This document shows, in pieces, positions 39,163 through 64,000 of a stretch of 64,000 nucleotides of DNA. Under the pieces are notes generated by a model. That model saw only the letters and a list, made by a program, of their open reading frames with translations. It did no database searches and was not told where the DNA came from. The stretch is from Glandiceps talaboti (lineage: Eukaryota > Hemichordata > Enteropneusta > Spengelidae). Position numbers and translations under genes: made by a program. The stretch spans positions 14,392,012-14,456,011 of the forward strand of contig NC_135564.1 in NCBI RefSeq assembly GCF_964340395.1. The letters are read 5' to 3'. The stretch's first letter is position 1. Every line of letters begins with the position of its first letter.

Positions 39163-39512
39163 GCTACCATATGGATGAAGATTCGGTATTTATTTTGGAT
39201 TTCTTATTTATACAACAATTTTATCATGGCTTCCTATCTGAAAAATCAATGTGAAACAACATATACCAAAGTCCTTGTTTGTAACTCAATATATTGCAAA
39301 AGCATAATAAATGTGTAAAATCTTTGTCATTGTACGTACAATAACAAACTTTTTACACATTTTTTAGCATTTTGCGATGCATTGAGTTTCAAACACAGAC
39401 TTTGTCAATGTTATTTCATGTTGATTTTTCAGGTAGGAGGCCATAGTAAAATGGTTTTATATATTAAAAATCCAAAATAAATACCAAATCTTCATCCATA
39501 TGGCCACTTTAA
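39163..39512. mobile_element. Fully palindromic MITE family C, copy 2
   Basis: Same architecture as 24288-24632 with centre attgtacgtacaat, aaaatccaaaataaatacca and tccatatggccactttaa at the right; the left terminus is eroded. The two arms have diverged independently of copy 1. Confidence 0.85.
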
Positions 39513-40790
39513 GACACAAAACTTTAATTAATTGATAATCCATAGTAAAAATGGTATACATTCTAAAATCATTAAAGGCACATGTTTCAATCCTGGGTCA
39601 TTCTTTTCTACAGCTTAACTCACACTTAGAGTTTAATCCTAATCCTGATGCCTTTAAGTACCACATAGCAGAGTTTACACTCCTGGTAAAGTCATCTAAA
39701 TCCTAGAATTTCTAACCACATTTTCAAAATCAAAAATCCTGGAAAGGTGAAACTTAGTGTTGGTAAATGAAGTATATGAAATGATCAGACATGAAATGTG
39801 GATAATTTTCATTGCCTAATTAGTAATGATAAAAATGTAAATTTGCTTTTTAGACAAATTACATATATGGTACTCTGTTGGTGAATACTTATGCGACTAC
39901 TTGGTCATGCAAATTTAAGTTGACCATGAAATCAACTTAAAAGTGACTTTGAAACTTATGAGGAATTAATTGGTATTAAGTGCTTGATTGAACTGTGTTA
40001 GGAAAACATCCCAAACTGTGTGAATTTGGTCATGATATTCTTGTAGCTTACCACTTTGAATTGATTGATTGAATAATTGGTCGGCCGGTCAGTCAGTCAG
40101 TCAGTCAGTCAGTCAATCAGTCGGTTGGTTGGTTGGTTGAACGAGTGAGAAAGGGAGGGAGGGAGGAAGGACGGGAGTGAGTGAGTCGGCCATTTATTTG
40201 GTCATACAAATATGTGATACCTCAGTGTTTCAAAAAATCACCATTCTATCTGATAATATGCAAAAAGTGGTATTGCAAAAATGACAAAGAAACTGACAAG
40301 CATCATAGATTGGATACACATTTACCAATAACATCATCTAAACAGTATATCACTAAAATAACAAAGAAAGCAATAAAAATCACAGGCTTATGGCCAAGGT
40401 TATCATTAAATAATCTGATATGAAATGATACATAATCTAGAACTAAAATGTCAAGGCCCATGCAGTATAGTCTATACAGATTATAACACCATTTCTAAAT
40501 AGAGATTATGATAAAGTGTGCATCAATACAGTCAATTAACCTGAAAGTGGCATAGCTCTTTAAGTGTTGTAAATCTCAGGGTTACTTCTATTCAGTTCAC
40601 TAATACTGTCACCCAACTGAAGAACTAAAAGTAAATGCTGTTGAATAACATGTATTTTGCTCAAATTATTGAAATTGTACAACACTCAATTGAGTCAAGG
40701 CAAAAATGTGGGGGGAAAACAAGATTTGGAGCCAGCTGCAGATTACCTGCGATTTGGATGAAAGTGCACTATATTTGTAGTAAGTGCTGA
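39513..40790. other. Non-coding stretch upstream of EDEM2
   Basis: Contains a gtca/ggtt/gagg simple-repeat cluster (40081-40190). The EDEM2 first exon might be expected here, but no signal-peptide frame ending in the required phase was found. Confidence 0.35.
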
Positions 40791-40794
40791 GGCT

Positions 40795-41155
40795 GGCCTT
40801 TGGGGTGCGCTTTAATTCTAGCCCTTTGGTCTAAAATGAGGTGTTTTTTTCAAGCTGGAGAGTCTAAAATGGGGTCCATATGTCATTATTTTTTATTTTG
40901 CTTGGTCTAAATTAGTAAAATGTGGTCCATTGTCCCTTACCAAATCATGCCAAAAACTGCCCCAAAATGTTGCCTCCTAAGAACAATGTATTGAGGTCTA
41001 AACTTTCATCTTTTAAAAAACCTGTAATGGTCTAAAATGGGGTATTGGTTTTTAGTCAAAGTGGGTCTAAAATGGGGTCTGGGGTTTCCAGCACTCATCA
41101 GGCCACACACACCCCTACCACAGAGCTGGCCTCTCGTACTGCCCCCTGGGTCTAC
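40795..41155 (+). repeat. Dispersed gtctaaaatggggtc repeat, copy 2
   Basis: Several gtctaaaatggggt words, ctttggggtgcg at the left and ggtttccagcactcatcagg at the right. It ends 120 bp before an EDEM2 exon and is inverted relative to 41545-41745 on its other side. Confidence 0.7.
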
Positions 41156-41274
41156 AGTAGTGTGTACAACAGACAAATAATGACTGATCACAGATTGGTG
41201 TTTGGTTTTATTAATTTCAGTTGTTCACTTCTTGTCATACAGAGACGTTTACACTGACATCTTGTTTTTTGCAG

Positions 41275-54971
<13,697 letters not shown>

Positions 54972-55475
54972 TATTAATAAAATATACATGTTTTTTGTTA
55001 ATTTTACATCAAAACGTTTTCTTGTTGCCAACTTGTAATGTATCCCTTATGCAAATGAGTAGCAGTACCAACCAATGGAAACTTGTTGGTTTGTTTACCA
55101 ATCCTTGTCATGTGTTTTCAATGTTATAACATCTGGGGAAATGACATCGAAAAACCAAAAATGGTTGAACATAGATCAACTCCACACAAATTTCAAATCT
55201 GGTCAGACTGAACATGTGGAGTGGATTTCCTCAAATCTGCAGCTGATTGGTCTGATGACATCATACTTTGACCTATAACCTTTATATCTTAGGGATGGAC
55301 CAAAATACTTGTACTAGAATAATTAAATTCAATATGTTATTTTTTTTTGTCTTTCATGTATCATGATTTTTTTTTTCAGATAATATTTCTGTCTTGATAT
55401 GTAGAGGGGCATAATTACTTTTGCCTTGCTTCTGATCATGAAGAGACTCTGATAACAAATGTAAATGTAAATAAA
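54972..55475 (+). promoter_or_regulatory. EDEM2: EDEM2 3' untranslated region with polyadenylation signals
   Basis: An AATAAA lies only five bases after the stop (54976-54981) and a second at 55470-55475 in gtaaataaagtaac. The first is probably too close to the stop to serve alone, so the second is the likelier signal, giving about 500 nt of 3' UTR. A 67-codon open frame at 55075-55278 within this stretch matches nothing I know and lies in the expected UTR. Confidence 0.5.
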
Positions 55476-55601
55476 GTAACAATTGTTTGAAAAGATTGTA
55501 AAGTGTCAGCACCTGTAATTGCCAATTCCTGAGATGTGCAACTAATTATTATTTTTTGCAAACTAACATTGAGTGCCCACAGGAGTGTTAACTCTATAAA
55601 T

Positions 55602-56190
55602 ATAGGCCAGTTTGATCTGAAATTTGGTGAGGTTTCTATGGATGTGTGAATGAAAAAATTGTTGATGACATGATGATGTCATCAGTGATATGCAAATTAG
55701 GTGTAAACATGTTATTTTTGGGTCTAAATCTTCATATCCAAGTGAAATTTGATGGGGATATTACTAAGGATGTGTGGATAGTAAATTATGTAAAATCTTG
55801 AATTTGGGATGGGTGGGGTATGCTGTCCTGGCACCAAATATCAACCATTTTCTTGGGAGGTTTTTGGGGCACTATACAGGTGTGTACAAGAGAATGACCA
55901 CCCGCCCTGCCTTTAAATGGTAGAAGCATTCTGGACATTCTTTAAACACCTAGGCATTCTAGGGGTAAGGGTTTAAGAGATTAGGAGCTCCTAACTGTAA
56001 ACACACACACACATCGAACACAATATCGATATCAGTAGTTATATACTACATTAGCTGTTCGGGAAAAATAGTTTCTTTAGTTTAAATTTCTTGTGTAGGT
56101 GTCTTGGGATGAGCAGATATAAGTTTGTTCAAGACAAGTTGGGTTATTGATATGCAAAATTAGGGGTAAAATATAATTTTTGTAAAATGA
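55602..56190 (+). mobile_element. Fragment of the 1.4 kb element family (145 bp units)
   Basis: gaaatttggtgaggtttcta, tcagtgatatgcaaattagg and tttgatggggata correspond to the 145 bp units at 20.5-20.9 kb, in the same orientation; a weaker unit follows to 56190. Confidence 0.55.
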
Positions 56191-59100
56191 TGACTATAAT
56201 GTAAAAGTACAATATTTTACCAACTTTCTGTGTGAAATATGTTCTATAGTGTGTGTGAGTCATCATATGAAACCACTAACCACTTTATTACTTTGCTAAA
56301 ACAAATCTGCATAGTGGAAGAGCTGAACAGCAGAACCACTTCTACATATGTTACAAAAAGAAAAAAAAGGAGAGCGGAGCTATTCTGACTGATAGGTCAC
56401 TTGTTAGGAAAGGTGGCACAAACATTCATTTTAGCCAGGCTTTAAAACAACTTTACTGAATTTATGATAGTTCCAGCTATAATTTAATGCCGCTTTAATT
56501 TTCATTAGATGAACTTAAATGCTTATTCATTTAATAGTTAATATGCAAAATTACATATTTTGATATGTGTGATGGCACTCCATGATGTTATGAAGATAAT
56601 ATATATTATTTAATCATTATTATTAATGGTTTATTCATATTGTACATAGTTTGACACGACTCGCCTAACAGGATATACATCTTATCGAACAACGAAAAAC
56701 GAACAATTTCATTTGTAAAAAAAAAAATCAAACAAAAAAAAATCCCAACCATATTAACCTTTCAAAGAGGAAGAAGGTCAAAGGACAGTAACATGAAAAG
56801 GATAACTAGAATGCAATCAAATTGAAAAAAAACAAACTTTACAGCTAAATGAAGAAATCGCGCCTAGTTCACTACTAACGTCATCGGATTTTCATCAAAT
56901 TGTATATATGTGTAATCGTATCCTAGATACGATTGAATGTTTCGTTTTTATTTAAATTGGGCACCTGTTTTAGATCATATGAGCATATGCCCTTAGAGAA
57001 CTTGTCACACTACATTGCAATACAAGATTTTAATTGAAGAACAGGTCAGCTAACTGAGCACAAAACGAAGTCTGGTTTTTTTAAAGTGTGGATTTATGCA
57101 ATCATTATGGTAAGTTCGTAGATCTTCGTACACTACCAGACAAATGTAACTTGACCAACACTCGCGGGACAAATGCATTCGAAACGCGGGGAAATTTGCG
57201 TGACACGCAAATGCGTGTTGGGAGTCACGTGGAGTACTCGCGTTATATCCCTCGTGTTTCATTTCAACCCGTGTGTTGCGTGTCACACTGTACATGCATG
57301 TCTTTTTAAGTGTTTCAAGATTTCACATCATGGTAGTGTAGAATGATATTCATGAACCAAGGATGCATTCTGCACACCCAAAAAATGAAACATTTACTGT
57401 TTACGTTGTTTTCTGTTACTAGACTCAAACGTGTGACTATTACACTTCACGTAAGCATGCGGTTTGTTGTGTTGTGACCATGTCGTGACTAACTGTATTC
57501 GACTACATCGTTTGGCGTCTTTCACAATTGCGATTGTACATGTATGTAATAAAACGTGCCTGCACACTTGACGACTCAAAACATTAGATGAACGATATCT
57601 TCCGGTCGATGAAAGACGGGCGCGTTCACTTCGTCTGTATTATGCATATTGAAAATGTCTTACTGTGTTGCTTATGTGACTACTTTCCGGTTTTAGTACA
57701 ATCCGTAATTTTAACAGTTAAAACATATACTAGTATTAATAACTTCAGCCTCAGACAACTATAGTGGTTTGAGTTTCAGCTAAACAACAGCAAGGCTTTC
57801 ATATTGCCGTAATAGCCGGCAATTTACATGTTTGTGTATTTATCATTTGGAAGTAGCTTACAGCATGAAGGTAGACAAAGGTTGTGATTTTACTAGTCTA
57901 GTAACTAGTAGGGAAACAATGAGATTACTTAGCTACACAGTGCACAAGTCGTACAGATACCCGTAAAACACGTTTCTAACTTGAATGGGAACAAGACGAA
58001 ACATACACTGTACTTCAACATTATTCAGAGTCGTCGCCATGTGGAGGTCACGAGTGTTATGGTCAATACAAATATGTACAGTGTATGAGTAAATGACCGT
58101 GCGAGTAGAATACATTTGCATTAACACTCAAGGCTAGCGACTTTTTCTACTCCGCTGCAGGTGATAACACAATTTCATATTTACCCACTTCTTATGAATG
58201 GCTTCCAATGAAATTTAGTTTGTGTCTTATAAATCTTTGAGCATAGACGTCGTTTCTCTCCAACCTTACGCTATGCTTTGAGTTTGTAACATGTTGGAAA
58301 CGACGACGTCATCAGTGGACATTTCTGCGCGCAATGTACATAGGCTTATAAGTATTGTTAAAGTCAACGACACCCGGGACTTGTATTCTCACAAGTAGTT
58401 TTTGAACTTTTTACTGAAGTTCAAACGATTAAAAGAAGTGTTTTAGTGGTCTGAGACTTAAGTCGTGGTTTTGTCCTTGGAGTTTAATGAACACACACTA
58501 GATTTGTTTAGTTTCCTACCCTATTAAATTGTCTTACACATTCATTACATCGAATGTTATCCTGGATGTGTTTAAACACCGTAGTTTATTTATTTTAGGA
58601 ATAACGACATCTAATCTATGCTTGTGTCAACAGTTCTTGAAATGTGCACGTATGTCATTTTAGCGAGTGTTATGTTTCTTGAAAATCGTTTTTGAAACAG
58701 AAAGCATTTTTATATCGTTGCTACATGAAACGATCAATAACTAAATTTGTTGTAGTGAAAAAGTATAGTAGCCCTAATCACGTTTATTTACGCTGTGTGC
58801 AATCATTACAGATTCAATGAACAAGTACGTCTTTTACAGTAGATTTTTACATGTTATATTTTCCGTACCGTCTCGGGCGAAAATCAGTAGTGCGTTCATC
58901 ATGCATCATGTTGCTGTCTTTGAAACGACGGCATGGTCGTGAACTATTGTCGTTGGCTTGTTTTTGACTTAAGCCTAGTCTTTGATTTTCAAGTCCATTG
59001 ATCGTTTCTTACATATGATTCGTCATGCGTCAGGACATATTATGTAATATGTTTGACTGCTGCTATTGTGTTCCTATTTTATATTTTCTGACTGGAGAGC

Positions 59101-60400
59101 TGTCACAGTAAATCATTCATGTTTTGCCCATGTGCATGTGTGTAGCATGTTATTGTTCACATCTGCATTTACCTGTAAAATACATTGTGATTGATCGACT
59201 TCGACTTGCGCAACATGTCTGCTAGCTAGGTATGAGAACGCTCTTCAAAGTTCAAAGTTCGAATTGCGTGAAATATAATTAGCGACACATAACTTCGACC
59301 ATGGGTGGATTGGTGGAGATTCTGTCAAAATACCAACTAACGTGTAACCAACGAAATCTCATGACAGTAATTTTCATTTTCAATACTTTCTTAGATTTGC
59401 TAATTACGTGTATTTGCAATAGGAGAATTCAGTGCCGTTGCAAGGTTGACGCAATCTTTCGCTTACCGAGATTAGTAGTTAAATCACTTGTACACTAACA
59501 TGAAGTGGTTTCGCAACATTTTGTATAAAACACTTCCGAGTACAAATATGTAAATCTTACTAATTTCTTTTCCTGTTACAATGATGTGATTTTGTGTAGA
59601 ATGTGTCAATTGTTTTAATGTCAGGGCCCGTAATTTTCACATGAAGTTCTCTTGTCCGTCGGGAGAACGGATTTATGTTTTCACTTGTTCAGACACAAAG
59701 TTTACTTGGCAAAAGGCGTCGTGCGACGGCCTACCTGACTTATAGTATATTGAATACTGTAATATTTCATTATGATAAAATAATTGTAAATGGTATGGCA
59801 TGAAACAATATACTTTGAGTATTTTTGTTGATGTTAGTTTTCGAAATTCAAATTTCAATTTCGACGGATCAGGAGAGGGTATTGTCATCACCTTGACATG
59901 TTGAAATAACAGCAGATAGGAAATTTAACTGTTTAGTCCTTGAATTTAAAAAATCTACAGGGGAGGGAGGGAACTCCCTGCCGTACCCACCACCCACTTG
60001 GCTCCTTCAAACTTCAAATCAACTTTTACCGTTTACCTTTCAATTTTACCAGCAATAAGTGCTTGTAGTCTAGCTATCGTTCCAACAACTTCCTCACGTC
60101 ACTTATACATGTACGCCACAATACAACATGTACATGTGATCATGACACGCGTGTACCATGTCTTCACTTTAATAGTGAGGTCATGCAAGGAGGACTTTAA
60201 TAGCTATCCATGTAATACGTCGATGTCAAGTCATACCAAATATGATCCAGTATTTATGTCAGAAGTGGAACTAGTTTAATTGTATCTGCTGTCCAGTAGT
60301 GGAATGTGATGAGCTACAATAATACATTATAAATGAACTGCTATCACACTATCATAGGTTTTGACAACGCTTCACACATGCATAAAAAGTGTGTTGTTTT
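56191..60400. other. 4.2 kb without a recognisable gene, CpG-richer from about 57 kb
   Basis: From about 57.1 kb CpG becomes much more frequent (for example actcgcgggac, cgaaacgcgggg, tgacacgcaaatgcgtg). Frames up to 81 codons exist but none resembles a protein family. An unmethylated promoter-proximal region or a distinct repeat could explain it. Confidence 0.35.
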
Positions 60401-60769
60401 CAGTGTCACTCAACGGTCACCCAACTCTCGTGGCCCGGGATTATTTTCGTGGCTATCCTGAAAGGGTCTATAACACATTTTCAGACGATAAAATCTTTGA
60501 AATAACAACCATTTAAATAACGTGTGCGTCTTTTGATTTACAAAATGTATATAATATGCTACAAATACACGAATCCTGTAGTTTATTGAGTGTCCGTATC
60601 GTTCAGTAAACCCTCGTGGGGTGGGATAATTTATGTTGACTTTACCTCATAAGTGACAAATTTGATAGAGAAATTAAACCTAAGCCTGAATATTCGTCGA
60701 TGGAAAATAAATATTCTTAGTTACTTTTACATACGGGAGTATTCTGAATGTGTGTCTATAGACTAGGGT

Positions 60770-60840
60770 TCGCACGGTCCTGGAAAACCCTAGAATTTCA
60801 AACCCTCCCTAGAAACCCTGGAAAATGCACCCTAACCCTA
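60770..60840 (+). repeat. cctggaaa/ccctag repeat
   Basis: Degenerate repeats of cctggaaaaccctag, ending in ccctaaccctaaa. The last word is telomere-like but only two units long and interstitial. Confidence 0.5.
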
Positions 60841-61109
60841 AAAATGATCGCGATCGATTGATTGGCGATCGACATTTCAGTACGTGCTCGAGCACATATT
60901 CACATGATTCACTATACTCGTTGAATAACCTTTTTACCCTTTATACTGTACCATACGAACTTTTGGTTTTGCCCTGTTCGGAGTCCATCAACGTCATATC
61001 AACGTTCTCTTGATTACATGACCTGACTATTAATTTTCAAATTATTACATCAAGTTTCCACTTTGAACACGCCCATCTGAAGCCCTGATCGACGTGTAAA
61101 CTTAACAAC

Positions 61110-62800
61110 TGTAAATTAAAAGGGAAATGCCTGACATATTCGATGATATCGTCTAAATATCTAACATTTTGGATAACTATCCCTTTCCCAATGATCGGTA
61201 ATATCGGATAAAAGACTTCGTCTTGAAAGTCTAAGTTATTCAATGTGTTAGATATCTATCGGATAGCATCGATAACATCGATAACATTTGATAAATATGC
61301 TTCATTGGGAAGGAATCTCTGTCGTCTGGATAGGTATTCAAAATGCTTGTTTTTTAGACAATATTATCGGATAAAAACGCTTCATCGGGAAGAGAATTCC
61401 GTCGTCAAGTTTGTCTAAGTTTTTCCAAATGTTATATGTTTAACGATGCTATCGGATAACACCCGACACTACCGTACAGGCGTAGGCACACGTCCACACA
61501 AATGGCTGTCTGATATAGTTATTTTTCGTTGAAATAGAATTGACGAAATGCAATAACAACGTAGTACATTTTTGTAATTACATTTCTTCTTGTAGACGTA
61601 GGTATTGTTTTCAAGTTGCACTATCACCGTTTTGATTTCTGAAGGCCAGAGTTAATATGTAGTTTATTGAATGTCATGGTGTAACTCTGTCGTTCACGCA
61701 ACCCTCGTGTTGCGGGACCATATTTCCATTTTGTACTTGTTAAGGATGCATAAATTTTTTCTTGCATTCATTTAATATGACAGCTTTTATCACCACAATA
61801 GTTAAAGGGAACACACTGATTGCGTACGTATATATATCAAAGATAACTGTTTTTGCTGCATACTTGGTATTCACAGTATTCGGCCACTTTTTCATCTCCT
61901 CGTATCACAGGTTCATTTTTGTGACTATCGAAAAAGAGACAAGTTATGCTTTCAAAAATAAACGTTTTAAGAATCTGTGCATCTTTTTATCTCGCAAATA
62001 TAATAAATAATGTAAGTTTTCTCAATACCTCACCGGCACAGACAGCATGTACATGTACATGCACATTGTACATGTACTGTGGTGCGTCAACTCGCGTGAC
62101 TTGGGCCGTGTTTCGTGGCTAACCTTAAATGTCAAATCTTATATGAGATATGATAAAACTGCTTAGTTGAAAAGGGATCTCCGTCATCTAGATAGTCTAA
62201 ATTACGAAACTGTTAGATTTTTGGACGATGTTATCGGATAAAAACGCTTGGACGGGAAGGGACCTCCGTCATCAACTTTGTTTAGTACGTTATTCAACAT
62301 GTTAGATTAATTTATTTGGTCGGCGTGTAGTCATCCAGGATGTTTGCACGAAATACATTTACTACATTATTTTATACATTCACTACTTATTATTACGAAT
62401 GTACATTGCATGTTTGATTTCATTATTTCAGCACAAGAAAAAAAAACGTACCATAAATCTTAATCACTAATTCATCTGCTTTTACATGTAATACATCTAA
62501 CATGACGCTGTCGTACATGGCACACATCTACATGTACACACATTTTAATTGACTGAAATGGTTGTCCGATACAATTATTTTTTCGTTGAAATAAAATGGG
62601 CAAAATGCAATACAAAGTAATTTATTTTTATCTTATAAACGTAGGTATTCTTTTCAAGTCGCACTATCACATGCCAGTTTACATGAGAGTTATGTAGTGT
62701 ACATGATTGTACATGTGTATAAGATGTCACGATGTAACTCTGTCGTTCACGCAACACGTCACGCAACCCTCGTGTTGCGGGACCATATTTCCAGTTTGTA
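61110..62800 (+). repeat. Degenerate ~1.05 kb tandem duplication containing 86 bp units
   Basis: 86 bp units (gataaaaacgcttcatcggg, ctccgtcgtc, tagtctaag, tgttagat) start near 61202, 61288, 61374, 62151 and 62236. A second block, ctgatatagttatttttcgttg to acgcaaccctcgtgttgcgg (61508-61727), recurs at about 62565-62792. The gcaaccctcgtgttgc word forms a 6 bp hairpin; related words occur at about 60416, 60604 and 62090. Confidence 0.7.
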
Positions 62801-63679
62801 CTTTGCATCTTTTCTAAGCTTTTGTCACCAAAGTCATTTTAAGGAGGAACACGCCGAGTTTGTACGTTTATCAAGTTTAACTGTGGTGTCTCTGTGCCTC
62901 TCAACTGTCATTGAACTCGAAAATCACGGAGTAACGTGTGGAATTGTGTCTTTCCCTAGATAGGGTATGTAGCTATGTATTACCTGTGGGAGCTAAACTA
63001 GATAAACGCAGCTAAACTGCATGACTTTAGCGGATATGTATGTTCTAAACTTATAAACTATCCACTAATTAGTCCCTAGCGAAAAAAGTTTTACAAGGAT
63101 GTATCCGCTAATTATCGCATCTAAATATCGTTCTCAACTTTATCAATGTGACAATAGGGAGTATGATTTTTGAAGCATGTGCTAAAGTATATAATGAGAC
63201 GTACATATGATGTGATGAGGAGCGAGATGGTCATCAGTTGTTGAAAAATATTTGCAAATTTTGGCGAGGCAGTACTGTTGACTGGCTTTTAAATGAACAG
63301 CGTTTGAATTTAAGTACTTTACGTCCGAGAATTGTCTGGAGGAGAACTTTGGTTACGACACTAGAGGAATGAGAAGATATATAGCAGGAGTATGTGAAGA
63401 AGAAGTTGAAATAATTTTCAGCAGCGAGCCGAAGGTACGAAATCAATATTGTATACTTCTTTTTCTTCTTTTTTGAATTTCTTTTTGTACTGGGAATTCC
63501 TCCCACCGATTTTCTGTTATGCAGACATGTACACACAATCACACGAATTTCCACAGAGTTCCATTCAGGTGTGGGACTACCTGACAGGGCCATGTTGCAC
63601 GCTCTATATCACGTTACAGCTGTGGAACTGTCAAGGCTTTCCCAGTCAGTCCACAGGCTATCATTGAGTCACCCAGGCC

Positions 63680-63952
63680 CGGCAAACAGCACCTGTGGGC
63701 TCGTGTGAGTAATCGTCCCCGACTTTTCGAGTCATTATTCTAAGCCCCCCCCCCCCCCCCCGATATTCGCATTGGTCTTGTGAGTGAGAGACGGCTGAGT
63801 GATACAGCCTACCCATCGAGTCTGTAGAACACTCGCCCTGGATTTGGGTCGGTCACAGAAAAATCCCTAGTTTCCAGTGGGATTCAAACCCATCAGTCGA
63901 CCTCCCGACTGCTACTCCTGTGCACTAACCACCATGCTACACGGAGCTGGTA
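63680..63952 (-). mobile_element. tRNA-derived SINE, family 2
   Basis: On the minus strand: box A-like TAGCATGGTGGTTAGTGC (63922-63939) and box B GGTTTGAATCC (63880-63890) in a tRNA-like head, then about 130 bp of body (gaccgacccaaatccaggg, gatgggtaggctgtatcac), ending near a C17 run on the plus strand (63745-63761). Confidence 0.65.
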
Positions 63953-64000
63953 TATCGAATCAATATGTATGATTTTTTTAAAAACATGTTTTCACACACA

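Noticed and set aside
39853-39940. Plus-strand exon-like segment after tgctttttag (TNYIYGTLLVNTYATTW)
   Set aside because: No donor, no family match and a nearby stop. Open stretches of this length are expected by chance, and it cautions against trusting similar short segments.
60825-60840. Interstitial telomere repeat (ccctaaccctaaa)
   Set aside because: Only two units, embedded in a cctggaaa-type dispersed repeat.

Overview
The window is animal nuclear DNA. It is AT-rich, has GT-AG introns with short coding exons, very low coding density and many short palindromic repeats. The two recognisable genes (EDEM2 and a secreted collagen-C1q protein), the tRNA-derived SINEs, the many miniature inverted-repeat elements and the frequent palindromic word tacatgtaca suggest a marine invertebrate bilaterian. 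I cannot name the phylum from sequence alone.

Layout. 1-38 kb: almost no supportable coding sequence, but a dense set of decayed repeats. These include several families of foldback or MITE-like elements with two to four copies each, a 1.4 kb element with two internal tandem arrays (20.3-21.7 kb), a 1.4 kb unit bounded by ~113 bp inverted repeats (17.2-18.6 kb), minisatellites (11.6, 25.8-26.8, 28.1, 36.5-37.5 kb), tRNA-derived SINEs and one hammerhead-ribozyme-like fold (12.56 kb). Two well-spliced candidate exons of an unidentified minus-strand gene lie at 38.2-39.0 kb. 41.3-55.0 kb: nine plus-strand exons of EDEM2, a GH47 mannosidase-like protein of ER-associated degradation, running from just after the missing signal-peptide exon to the stop codon. 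The 6.8 kb intron between the sixth and seventh recovered exons holds a complete two-exon gene on the opposite strand for a secreted collagen-like C1q-domain protein (47.1-49.4 kb), plus several foldback elements. 55-64 kb: no recognisable gene. It becomes visibly richer in CpG from about 57 kb and holds a degenerate ~1.05 kb tandem duplication built from 86 bp units (61.2-62.8 kb) and a minus-strand SINE at the right edge.

The most unusual structure is in EDEM2. The last 57 bp of one coding exon and its 5' splice site have been copied in tandem into the following intron (46086-46397), giving five extra decayed copies, four of which keep a GT donor. The EDEM2 C-terminus ends in EDEL, close to an ER-retrieval tetrapeptide and absent from the human protein as I remember it. 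The two recognised genes do not share a pathway: EDEM2 acts in the ER lumen on misfolded glycoproteins, and the C1q-like protein is predicted to be secreted, possibly as a lectin-like trimer.
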